A program made the position numbers and the translations under genes. This document shows positions 27,890 to 34,689 of a DNA stretch of 45,666 bases, one piece after another (the stretch's first letter is position 1; every line of letters starts with the position of its first letter). The DNA lies in the NCBI GenBank assembly GCA_023395555.1, contig JAEWYQ010000077.1, forward strand, positions 1-45,666. Reading direction: 5' to 3'. Source of the DNA: Bacillota bacterium (GTDB lineage Bacteria > Bacillota > Clostridia > Lachnospirales > Lachnospiraceae). Below the pieces are notes generated by a model. That model was not told the DNA's origin. It ran no database searches and saw only the letters and a list, made by a program, of their open reading frames with translations.

Positions 27890-28549
27890 CTATAATCTCT
27901 TGTCGGCACGCTTCATCCATTTGAAGCCTGCTTCCTGGAGCACCTGCACGATTAAAACCAGGATAGCTACCGTGATGAACATGATCTCCGTCTCATAGCG
28001 GTAGTAGCCGTAACGGATCGCAATGTCACCCAGTCCTCCGCCGCCGAAGATACCTGCCATGGCGGAATAGCTTAGAATAGTTGTTACTGCTATGGCACCT
28101 CCGACAATCAGCGAGGGCCTTGCTTCGGGAAGGAGCACCTTGCAAATAATCTGGAATGGGGTTGCCCCCATGGACTGCGCCGCCTCCACAACACCCTTAT
28201 CCACCTCCTTCAGTGAGGATTCCACCAGTCTGGCAATATACGGGGCCGAGGCGATAATCAGAGGAACCACCATGGCAGTGGGACCGATGGTAGTGCCCAC
28301 CACAAATCTGGTAAAGGGCATCACCGTAATCGCCAGAATGAGAAAGGGCACGGAACGCAGGAGATTTACCACAACTCCCAGCACCTTGTTCACCGGTACC
28401 AGGGGCGCGATTCCTTCCTTATCCGTTACCACCAGCAGAACTCCCATGGGTAAACCGATGAGATAGGCCATCAGGGAAGAGAGCAGGGTCATATACAAGG
28501 TCTCCAGGACACCCATTCCCAGCATCTTAATGACTTCCGGACTCCACAT
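27890..28549 (-). CDS. metI: Methionine ABC transporter permease MetI
   Basis: This 219-residue integral membrane protein has about five helices (LYMTLLSSLMAYLIGLPMGVLLVV, VVNLLRSVPFLILAITVMPF). The coupling loop is EAAQSMGATPFQIICKVLLPEA. It matches MetI, the channel subunit of the MetNIQ importer. Its GGAGG ribosome site lies within the end of metN, and it starts one base after the metN stop codon, so translation is likely coupled. Confidence 0.96.
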   Translation of the reverse strand: MWSPEVIKMLGMGVLETLYMTLLSSLMAYLIGLPMGVLLVVTDKEGIAPLVPVNKVLGVVVNLLRSVPFLILAITVMPFTRFVVGTTIGPTAMVVPLIIASAPYIARLVESSLKEVDKGVVEAAQSMGATPFQIICKVLLPEARPSLIVGGAIAVTTILSYSAMAGIFGGGGLGDIAIRYGYYRYETEIMFITVAILVLIVQVLQEAGFKWMKRADKRL

Positions 28550-28550
28550 G

Positions 28551-29558
28551 CTACCTCACCTCCTCATAGGTTATCTGGTGTGCCTTCAAATAGTGAATAA
28601 TCCTGTTATATCCGGATGCATCATCCGGCAGCTGGATTACCATCTGCCCGAAGGCTTTGCCGTCAATATCCTTTGTATCTGCAAATAATATGTTTACCGG
28701 TGTCTTACATTCCAGAACCATATTGGATATCACCGGTTCAAAAGAGGACTTGCCGTCAAAGATGATACGGCACTGCCTTTCTCCGGTATAATTGTCAATA
28801 TGGGGCTCTCCTGAGAACACCAGCTGCCTGGCGATGGCGGACTGGGGCCGGACAAAGACCTCTTCCACCTCGCCCACCTCTGCAATCCGGCTCTGATCAA
28901 TGATCGCCACCCGGTTACAGATTTCTTCGATTACAGTCATCTCATGGGTAATAACAATTACGGTAATCCTCAGCCTCCGGTTGATCTCCTTAAGCAGGCT
29001 CAGGATAGAACGGGTGGTGGTGGGATCCAGTGCACTGGTGGCCTCATCGCAGAGCAGAATCTTGGGATTGGTGGCAAGAGCCCTGGCAATGGCTACCCTT
29101 TGCTTTTGACCGCCGGACAGCTGGGCCGGATAAGCTCCTGCTTTCTCCGATAGTCCCACCACCTCCAGCAGCTCCTTTGCTCTGGCCCTGGCATCTTTCT
29201 TGGATACCCCGGCCAGCTCCAAGGGAAAGCAGATATTTTCCAGAGCCGTTCTCTGCATCAGCAGATTGAATTGCTGGAAGATCATCCCCATGGACTGCCT
29301 CGCCTTCAGCAGCTCCCTCTTCGGCAGACTTCCCAGATCGGCCCCGTCAAAGATCACCCGGCCGCTGGTGGGACGCTCTAAAAAATTAATACAGCGTACC
29401 AGCGTGCTCTTTCCCGCTCCGCTGAGTCCGATAATTCCGAAGATCTCTCCTTCAAATATAGCAAGATTAATATCCTCCAGCGCCTTTACCTCGCTGTTCT
29501 TGCTCTGGAACACCTTGCCCAGCCCCACAAGCTGAACGATCGGTTTTTGATATGCCAC
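28551..29558 (-). CDS. metN: Methionine ABC transporter ATPase MetN
   Basis: This 335-residue protein has Walker A (GLSGAGKST, residues 44-52), the ABC signature LSGGQKQR, Walker B ILLCDEATSALD, and a C-terminal NIL-type regulatory domain (about 262-335). The NIL domain is known to bind methionine and inhibit transport. I chose the GTG start at 29558 because GGAGG lies eight bases upstream and the family match begins at once. Longer in-frame starts at 29606 and 29630 would be translated through a hairpin. It is the first structural gene behind the Met-rich leader and terminator. Confidence 0.95.
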   Translation of the reverse strand: MAYQKPIVQLVGLGKVFQSKNSEVKALEDINLAIFEGEIFGIIGLSGAGKSTLVRCINFLERPTSGRVIFDGADLGSLPKRELLKARQSMGMIFQQFNLLMQRTALENICFPLELAGVSKKDARARAKELLEVVGLSEKAGAYPAQLSGGQKQRVAIARALATNPKILLCDEATSALDPTTTRSILSLLKEINRRLRITVIVITHEMTVIEEICNRVAIIDQSRIAEVGEVEEVFVRPQSAIARQLVFSGEPHIDNYTGERQCRIIFDGKSSFEPVISNMVLECKTPVNILFADTKDIDGKAFGQMVIQLPDDASGYNRIIHYLKAHQITYEEVR

Positions 29559-29583
29559 AGCCCCCACCTCCAATTTAAACAAC

Positions 29584-29608
29584 GAATGGTATGCTTTGCG
29601 AACCATTC
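29584..29608 (-). promoter_or_regulatory. Hairpin just upstream of the metN ribosome site
   Basis: GAATGGT (29584-29590) and ACCATTC (29602-29608) form a 7-bp stem with an 11-base loop. It ends about 12 bases before the GGAGG of metN, so it may affect initiation or insulate the terminator from metN. Confidence 0.5.
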
Positions 29609-29610
29609 TT

Positions 29611-29628
29611 AATGCTAACAATGCTAAC
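29611..29628. repeat. Tandem 9-bp repeat in the metN leader
   Basis: AATGCTAAC occurs twice in direct succession (29611-29619 and 29620-29628), immediately after the terminator U-tract on the minus strand. No function is evident. Confidence 0.7.
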
Positions 29629-29662
29629 AAAAAAACAGGACCGCTATGATAAGCTTCCTGTT
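29629..29662 (-). terminator. Intrinsic terminator in the metN leader (attenuator)
   Basis: On the minus strand AACAGGA (29662-29656) and TCCTGTT (29640-29634) form a 7-bp outer stem. An inner GCT/AGC stem lies inside it, and seven T residues overlap the end of the stem and follow it. It lies between the Met-rich leader ORF and metN, with no coding gene ending there. This is the position of an attenuator. Confidence 0.75.
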
Positions 29663-29681
29663 CTGTAATTCATCCTATCTC

Positions 29682-29703
29682 AAAGAGAAGATGCAATCTC
29701 TTT
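29682..29703 (-). promoter_or_regulatory. Upstream leader hairpin, possible anti- or pause structure
   Basis: AAAGAGA (29703-29697) and TCTCTTT (29688-29682) form a 7-bp stem with an 8-base loop on the minus strand, between the leader ORF and the terminator. The CUUCU within it can also pair with AGGAAG of the terminator's 5' arm, so the two structures may compete. This pairing is my manual reading only. Confidence 0.4.
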
Positions 29704-29726
29704 TTGCACATATGAAAACATCACAT

Positions 29727-29807
29727 TCACCTATCACGCAAATATGTCATCGCCGGCATGCACATGCCACACATATTGTTGCACATAGTACGCATTGATG
29801 TTCTCAT
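29727..29807 (-). CDS. Met/Cys-rich 26-residue leader peptide of metNIQ
   Basis: A 26-codon ORF begins at an ATG preceded by AAGGAGGACGATT, an excellent ribosome site. It contains Met at residues 1, 5, 8, 12, 15, 17 and 20 and Cys at 9, 13 and 16, and ends in TGA. Seven Met in 26 residues is far above any usual protein composition. It lies between a strong promoter and an intrinsic terminator, just ahead of methionine importer genes. Ribosome stalling at Met codons when charged tRNA-Met is scarce would suit attenuation. No S-box or T-box landmarks are seen in this leader. The CNNMCGMC stretch also fits a CxxxCxxC spacing, so a metal-binding peptide is an alternative. Translation is strongly suggested but the mechanism is inferred. 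Confidence 0.72.
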   Translation of the reverse strand: MRTSMRTMCNNMCGMCMPAMTYLRDR

Positions 29808-29868
29808 AATCGTCCTCCTTGCTTCGGCTTCCATTCTGTTTTATAAAATATATCCTAGGAATGGGGTT

Positions 29869-29897
29869 AGTATACATGATAGAATTTGAGTTGTCAA
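29869..29897 (-). promoter_or_regulatory. Promoter of the leader-metNIQ operon
   Basis: Perfect -35 TTGACA (29892-29897), a 17-base spacer and -10 TATACT (29869-29874) on the minus strand. The leader ATG lies about 55 bases downstream of the expected start. A promoter this strong fits control after initiation rather than at the promoter itself. Confidence 0.88.
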
Positions 29898-29959
29898 TGT
29901 ATTTCTAATGATTTTTCAAAAAAATTATATATATCCTATATGTTATGTATGATTTATTG

Positions 29960-30853
29960 TTATTCTTCTTGATTTTTGACGGGCTCGTTACCAATGAGCA
30001 TCGGCGAGGCCGGATCATGCCTGGCGCAATTTCTGAGGATGGAGTCTTCGCTATGATTGGCATAGCAGTAGATACAGCCGTTTCTGCAAGTATTATAGGC
30101 CCCGATATCCACGCTTTGAATACAGCCGCAGCCGCTGCGCTGGCTCTTGTCCCTCTTCCCCTTCAGCGGATGCCCAAGAATCCCTTCTATCGTATTCTGA
30201 TCAATGCAGGACGCGGGACAGATTCCTTCAAGGGATAAATCCACTGCTTCGCAGCATGCCCGCAGTTCCATCTGATGCTTTCCAGCAATTCCGGCAAACT
30301 CTGCGGCTAATCTGCGCATCTGTTCCTCGCTTATTGTCTTGATTACACGCTCCTTCACCAGCCTGGCCAATTTACTGTATTGGTCAACAAAGCTGATCGT
30401 GCAAAGCTGCGTATATCCGGAGAGTCTCTCACAAAGATTGGTGAATTCCCTATAATGATATTCTAAGGGAATACGGTCATTTATTATGACAGGATCGTAT
30501 CTCCAGAGCACCCTGTGCCTTCCCAGACGCCGGGACAGCTGCTGAAAGGTTGAAACAATCTCCTGTTTATCTCTAAGATGGGGTTCTATCTCCTTGCCAT
30601 AGGGTGTTAAGGTGAATTGAAAATAATAAGAATATCCCATCCCCTCCAACCGCTCCAGCTTATCCATCAACGGAAGCGGATCCTTTGTCCAGAATACAAT
30701 ACAGTCTATGTTCTCCGGTGACAAATCTACCTTGCAAATCTGGGCATGATTCATAGGATTCCGGTATAAGGCATAGCCTTCCTCCAGCCGGTTCATCAGC
30801 CACTGCGAATAATAGCACGGCAGATCCGTTCTTCTTGATGCCGAAAGTATCAT
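29960..30853 (-). CDS. DUF1848 family protein with C-terminal CxxxCxxC cluster
   Basis: This 297-residue protein starts MILSASRRTDLPCYYSQW, followed by ALYRNPMNHAQICKVDLSPENIDCIVFWTKDP, the hallmark of DUF1848. Near the C terminus CRNGCIYCYANHS gives a CxxxCxxC set like that binding the [4Fe-4S] cluster in radical SAM enzymes, with extra Cys at CCEAV and CPASC. That motif is normally near the start of a radical SAM barrel, so its place here is unusual. The ATG at 30853 is chosen because it matches the family start and has GGAAGG upstream; the 30937 start does not. No function is established to my knowledge. It is transcribed toward the metN promoter. Confidence 0.85.
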   Translation of the reverse strand: MILSASRRTDLPCYYSQWLMNRLEEGYALYRNPMNHAQICKVDLSPENIDCIVFWTKDPLPLMDKLERLEGMGYSYYFQFTLTPYGKEIEPHLRDKQEIVSTFQQLSRRLGRHRVLWRYDPVIINDRIPLEYHYREFTNLCERLSGYTQLCTISFVDQYSKLARLVKERVIKTISEEQMRRLAAEFAGIAGKHQMELRACCEAVDLSLEGICPASCIDQNTIEGILGHPLKGKRDKSQRSGCGCIQSVDIGAYNTCRNGCIYCYANHSEDSILRNCARHDPASPMLIGNEPVKNQEE

Positions 30854-30940
30854 ACCTCTTACCTTCCTTTTAAAGATAATATAGTTATAATTATTGCGGG
30901 AGCTCAGCGGAAATATGCAACACGAAGTGCAGCACAAAAC

Positions 30941-30967
30941 AAAAAAACCTCTGAAAATTCAGAGGTT
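30941..30967 (-). terminator. Intrinsic terminator of the tRNA gene
   Basis: AACCTCTGAA pairs with TTCAGAGGTT in a near-perfect palindrome (30946-30967). Seven T residues overlap its end on the minus strand (30941-30947). It lies 7 bases after the tRNA end. Confidence 0.9.
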
Positions 30968-30973
30968 ATAAAA

Positions 30974-31048
30974 TCGAGGCGACAAGATTTGAACTTGCGA
31001 CCTCTGCGTCCCTAACGCAGCGCTCTAGCCAAGCTGAGCCACGCCTCG
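30974..31048 (-). tRNA. tRNA-Pro (anticodon AGG)
   Basis: The 75-base minus-strand sequence folds fully. The acceptor arm is CGAGGCG/CGCCTCG with discriminator A, the D stem GCTC/GAGC, and the anticodon stem CTGCG/CGCAG with loop TTAGGGA. The T stem is GCAAG/CTTGT with loop TTCAAAT. Anticodon AGG and the C1-G72 pair with A73 indicate proline. CCA is not encoded. A34 would normally need deamination to inosine to read several Pro codons. Confidence 0.93.
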
Positions 31049-31081
31049 ATATTTAATTGTGCCCTTGAGGACAACAATGAT

Positions 31082-31110
31082 ATTATATTATGATCCTATT
31101 CGTTTGTCAA
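31082..31110 (-). promoter_or_regulatory. Consensus promoter of the tRNA-Pro gene
   Basis: TTGACA (31105-31110), 17 bases, TATAAT (31082-31087) on the minus strand: a perfect sigma-A match, as often found for tRNA genes. The mature tRNA starts about 33 bases downstream of the -10 box. Confidence 0.92.
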
Positions 31111-31238
31111 CATAAAGAATTACTTTTTGCAAAATTCTTTTTATCCTCTTTTTACCAGCTCCTTTGTCATTTTGATTGAGAGAAACTCCCGTCTGAAACA
31201 GCCGGATTGAAGCTGATGGAAGCTTCCTATTTCAAGTA

Positions 31239-31267
31239 TTGATAAAACCCTGTGGAATGATTATAAT
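31239..31267 (+). promoter_or_regulatory. Promoter of the DUF4180 gene
   Basis: TTGATA (31239-31244), a 17-base spacer and TATAAT (31262-31267). The stretch from 31111 to 31238, between this promoter and the tRNA promoter, shows nothing else I can support. Confidence 0.8.
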
Positions 31268-31273
31268 AAAGCC

Positions 31274-31290
31274 ATTGGATTTTATCCAAT
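31274..31290 (+). promoter_or_regulatory. Operator-like palindrome at the DUF4180 transcription start
   Basis: ATTGGAT-TTT-ATCCAAT is a perfect 7-bp inverted repeat 6 bases after the -10 box, where a bound repressor would block initiation. The DNA-binding protein is not identifiable from this window. Confidence 0.55.
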
Positions 31291-31322
31291 ATCCATAATC
31301 AGACAAGCAGGGAGAAAACTTT

Positions 31323-31685
31323 ATGCAACACACGATTTTAGGTCAGGAGAAAAACATAGCTTATATAGAGATATCCGAAAAAATAAACGACGTGCAGTCA
31401 GCACTTGATTTCATCATGTCTGCAAATTACGAAACGAATTGCAGCAGGCTTGTTTTGGATAAAAGCTGTTTTGCAGATGAATTCTTTGTACTGAGCAGCG
31501 GTCTCGCCGGAGAGGTCCTTCAGAAGTTTGTAACCTATCACGTGAAAATGGCAATTGTCGGCGACTATTCCGGCTATACCAGCAAGCCGCTCAAAGATTT
31601 TATTTACGAAAGCAACCGGGGCAATCATTTTTTCTTTGTTCCGACACTGGAAGAGGCGGTTGCAAAGCTGGAAGCCGCAAAATAA
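31323..31685 (+). CDS. DUF4180 domain protein
   Basis: This 120-residue cytoplasmic protein matches the DUF4180 family along its length (NIAYIEISEKINDVQSALDFIMSANYE, SCFADEFFVLSSGLAGEVLQKFVTYHVKMAIVGD, SNRGNHFFFVPTLEEAV). Members form an alpha/beta fold of unknown role. GGGAG lies eight bases ahead of the ATG. It is a single-gene unit with its own promoter, a palindromic operator candidate and a strong terminator downstream. A regulated stress function is possible but not shown. Confidence 0.9.
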   Translation: MQHTILGQEKNIAYIEISEKINDVQSALDFIMSANYETNCSRLVLDKSCFADEFFVLSSGLAGEVLQKFVTYHVKMAIVGDYSGYTSKPLKDFIYESNRGNHFFFVPTLEEAVAKLEAAK

Positions 31686-31706
31686 CGAGGAGCTGCATTA
31701 GTGAAC

Positions 31707-31740
31707 GAAAGCCCCGGAGCCATATGGCTCCGGGGCTTTC
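31707..31740. terminator. Bidirectional terminator between DUF4180 and the starch operon
   Basis: GAAAGCCCCGGAGCC and GGCTCCGGGGCTTTC form a 15-bp perfect stem around a 4-base loop. CCTTTTAATT follows on the plus strand. It separates two convergent genes. Confidence 0.85.
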
Positions 31741-31774
31741 CGCCTTTTAATTATCCTTCTCCTGCCGTTAATCG

Positions 31775-33124
31775 TTATTTGCTCAGTACAATAAACTCCC
31801 AGGGTTCCAGACTCATGCTGTTCTCTCCCGCTTTCAACTCCTGCTTCTGTGAGGTCATCAGCTCCTGCCCTGCAAAATCCTGCTCCAGCGTGAATTTTAC
31901 ATCCGCACTCCGGTCAGACAGATTTAGTATCACCAGAATCTGATCCTCCTCCTTCTCCCGCTGGTACACCAGCACCCTCTCGGTGGAGGAATCCAAAAAC
32001 CGAATCTCTCCTCCCGCATTGCCGTTCCACAGAGCCGGATGCTCCAGCTTCAGATGAATCAACCTGGTAAGCAGCTCTTCGTTCTCAAAGCCCTCCCATT
32101 GGATCTCGTCCTTCTCAAAAAACTCCAGCCGGTGATCCAGGTTCACCTCCTGCCCGGAATAAACCAGGGGCATACCCGGGACAGTGAAGATCAGCGCCAG
32201 CATCGCCTGCTGGGCATCTCCGATCCTCTCCTCCACCGTTCCGTTCCAGGAATTCTCATCATGATTATCAATAAAATGAAGAGGATAGGTCCCTTTGGGG
32301 TAGTTCTTCACCTTATTCTTAAAATACAGGGTCAGACTTCCGGCCTTCTTGCTTCCTCTCGCCACACTGTTCAGATCATGGAAGAAGCTCCAGCCGTAGT
32401 TGGAATTAAAAGCATTTATTAAAAGCGCCGTGGCTTTATCATCCTCCGCCAGCATATAAACCGGTTTGATCTTCTCCAGCTTCGTTCGGGCCGTCTCCCA
32501 GAAATCCACCGGCACACCCCCGGCATAATCGCACCGGAAGCCGTCCACATCGAACTCCTTCACCCAATAGGTCATCGCCTTCAGCATCGCCTGCCGCATG
32601 TCCTTATTGTCAAAATTCAGATCCGCAACATCCTCCCAGGTCTCCGGGTAGACAATCTTCCCGCTGGAATCCTTCGTATACCAGTCCGGATGCTCCCTCA
32701 CCCAGGCATTATCCCAGCCCGTGTGGTTGGCCACCCAATCCATAAGCACCTTAAAGCCCATCTCATGGCAGCGCTCCACCAGATGCTTAAAATCCTCCTT
32801 TGTACCGAACTCAGGATTAACCTCCTGATAATCGGCAATGGAATAATAGGAACCCAGGCTGCCCAGCCGTTTCTCCCTGGAAATGGGGTGAATGGGCATA
32901 AACCATAGAATCTTCACACCCATCTCCTGCAGCCTCGGCAGGTGCTCTTCAAAAGCCTTAAAGGTTCCTTCCCTGGTATATTGCCGGATATTGACCTCAT
33001 ACATAGTGGCATTCTCGGACCATTCCGGCACCTTCACTCCGCCCTTGTCTGCGCCTGCGCTGCAGCCGGCCAGTATGGACAGAAACAGTATCGTTGAAAT
33101 ACATTTCGTAATGAATTTACGCAT
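31775..33124 (-). CDS. Surface lipoprotein alpha-amylase (GH13)
   Basis: This 449-residue protein has a lipoprotein signal with lipobox LAGC (Cys21). The GH13 barrel regions are VLMDWVANHTG, then Asp199 in GFRCDYAGG (nucleophile), Glu227 in MLAEDDK (acid/base) and FIDNHDENSW (third acid). The last 70 or so residues form a beta domain. It is likely anchored outside the membrane and cuts starch or maltodextrin for the ABC importer. It is the last gene of the operon, 14 bases after malQ, and AGGAGGG precedes the ATG. The exact product spectrum is unknown. Confidence 0.93.
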   Translation of the reverse strand: MRKFITKCISTILFLSILAGCSAGADKGGVKVPEWSENATMYEVNIRQYTREGTFKAFEEHLPRLQEMGVKILWFMPIHPISREKRLGSLGSYYSIADYQEVNPEFGTKEDFKHLVERCHEMGFKVLMDWVANHTGWDNAWVREHPDWYTKDSSGKIVYPETWEDVADLNFDNKDMRQAMLKAMTYWVKEFDVDGFRCDYAGGVPVDFWETARTKLEKIKPVYMLAEDDKATALLINAFNSNYGWSFFHDLNSVARGSKKAGSLTLYFKNKVKNYPKGTYPLHFIDNHDENSWNGTVEERIGDAQQAMLALIFTVPGMPLVYSGQEVNLDHRLEFFEKDEIQWEGFENEELLTRLIHLKLEHPALWNGNAGGEIRFLDSSTERVLVYQREKEEDQILVILNLSDRSADVKFTLEQDFAGQELMTSQKQELKAGENSMSLEPWEFIVLSK

Positions 33125-33138
33125 ATACCGCCCTCCTC

Positions 33139-34668
33139 TTATTCCTTCCCGGCTGTTCTTCCATAAAGCAAACTGATCTTATACAGTTTCTCTGCCAGCC
33201 CGCGATGCAGCATCTCCGGCGTATAACGCCACTGCCAGTTATTCCTTGTCGTTCCGGGAGTGTTCATCCGGGCAGCACTATTAAGCCCCATCACATCCTG
33301 TAAGGGAACGATTGCCAGCCGGGATACGGATCCGTAGCAGGTACGGATAAAGTCCCAGGCAATCTCCTGTCCCTCCGTATTCATATACTGCTTCACCTTC
33401 TCCTGGCATCTCCGATCCGCCTGCAGATACCAGCCCAGGGTAGTATCATTATCATGGGTACCGGTATAACAGACACTTCCCGGCACATAATTATGGGGCA
33501 GGAACAGATTTTCCTCCGTATTATCAAAGGCAAACTGCAGAATCTTCATTCCGGGAAGGCGGAAATGATCTCTCAGCTCCACCACCTCCGGGGTAATCAC
33601 GCCAAGATCCTCCGCAATAATGGGAAGCTCCTCGCCCAATTCCTCCTGCAGGGCATAGAACAAATCCTTATACGGTCCCTTACGCCACTCTCCATGAATC
33701 GCAGTCTCTGCTCCGTAGGGAATTGCATAATAGGCCTCAAAGCCTCTGAAATGATCAATTCTCAGCAAATCCACCATCTCCAGGGCGGCCTTTACCCGTT
33801 TCACCCACCAGCTGAACTTCTGCTCCTTATGGACCTCCCAGTTATACAGGGGATTCCCCCATAACTGGCCCGTTTCTGAAAAATAATCCGGCGGAACCCC
33901 TGCCACAACCAGGGGATACCCCTCTTCATCCAGATAGAACAGCTCCTTATTCCCCCATACATCCGCACTGTCAAAGGCGGTAAAGATGGGAATATCTCCA
34001 ATAATAGAAATCCCCTTGCTGTTGGCGTACTCTTTCAGCCGGAACCACTGCTTGAAAAAGAGGAACTGTACAAAGGAATAATAACGTACCTCCCGCTCCA
34101 AACGGCGGCGCCAGCTCTGCCGGACCTCCTTCGAGGGAAAAGCAATCTCCCGGTCCCATTGGCACCACATAACCCCTCCCTGGGTATCCTTCACCGCCAT
34201 AAACAGGGCATAATCCTCCAGCCATTCCTTCTGCCTCCGGCAAAATCCCTCAAATTCCTCCGCTACGGACCCATCCTCTTTCTCTTCAAACCGCCGGTAG
34301 GCTGTCTGAAGCAGCTTCAGCTTATAAGGAATTACCTGCCCGAAATCAACCTTCTCCGGGTCCCATTTCTCAGGCTTTCTCTCCTGCTTTGTCAGAAGGC
34401 CCATCTCTCCCAGAAGCTCCGGGCTGATAATCAGCGGCTGCCCTGCAAAGGAAGAAAAGGATTGATACGGCGAATCCCCATACCCGGTAGGCCCAAGGGG
34501 CAGCACCTGCCATAGGGTCTGGCCTGCTTCCGCCAGAAAATCAATAAACTCATAGGCACTGGGCCCCAGATCTCCGATCCCATAAGGCCCCGGAAAAGAT
34601 GTCGGATGCACCAGAATGCCACCCCTCCTGCCCGAATGGGCAAGGCTTTCAACCGATTTTCTTTCCAC
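33139..34668 (-). CDS. malQ: 4-alpha-glucanotransferase MalQ (GH77)
   Basis: This 509-residue protein shows the GH77 start RGGILVHPTSFPGPYGIGDLGP and WQVLPLGPTGYGDSPYQSFSSFAGQP. The catalytic residues are Asp305 in LRIDHFRGF and Glu353 in IIAEDLGVITPEV, with the third acid in YTGTHDNDTTLGW. It transfers maltosyl units between maltodextrins, releasing glucose. The GTG start at 34668 has GGGAGG seven bases upstream; the TTG at 34683 overlaps that site. It has no signal peptide and is a cytoplasmic step of the operon. Confidence 0.97.
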   Translation of the reverse strand: MERKSVESLAHSGRRGGILVHPTSFPGPYGIGDLGPSAYEFIDFLAEAGQTLWQVLPLGPTGYGDSPYQSFSSFAGQPLIISPELLGEMGLLTKQERKPEKWDPEKVDFGQVIPYKLKLLQTAYRRFEEKEDGSVAEEFEGFCRRQKEWLEDYALFMAVKDTQGGVMWCQWDREIAFPSKEVRQSWRRRLEREVRYYSFVQFLFFKQWFRLKEYANSKGISIIGDIPIFTAFDSADVWGNKELFYLDEEGYPLVVAGVPPDYFSETGQLWGNPLYNWEVHKEQKFSWWVKRVKAALEMVDLLRIDHFRGFEAYYAIPYGAETAIHGEWRKGPYKDLFYALQEELGEELPIIAEDLGVITPEVVELRDHFRLPGMKILQFAFDNTEENLFLPHNYVPGSVCYTGTHDNDTTLGWYLQADRRCQEKVKQYMNTEGQEIAWDFIRTCYGSVSRLAIVPLQDVMGLNSAARMNTPGTTRNNWQWRYTPEMLHRGLAEKLYKISLLYGRTAGKE

Positions 34669-34689
34669 TAAAAAACCTCCCAACTCATG

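Noticed and set aside
29559..29870. S-box (SAM) riboswitch or Met T-box ahead of metN
   Set aside because: I looked for the conserved S-box core and the T-box AGGGTGGNACCGCG motif on the minus strand and found neither.
29945..30238. Plus-strand ORF of 97 codons between metN and the tRNA gene
   Set aside because: Overlaps the DUF1848 coding region in antisense and lacks a ribosome site.
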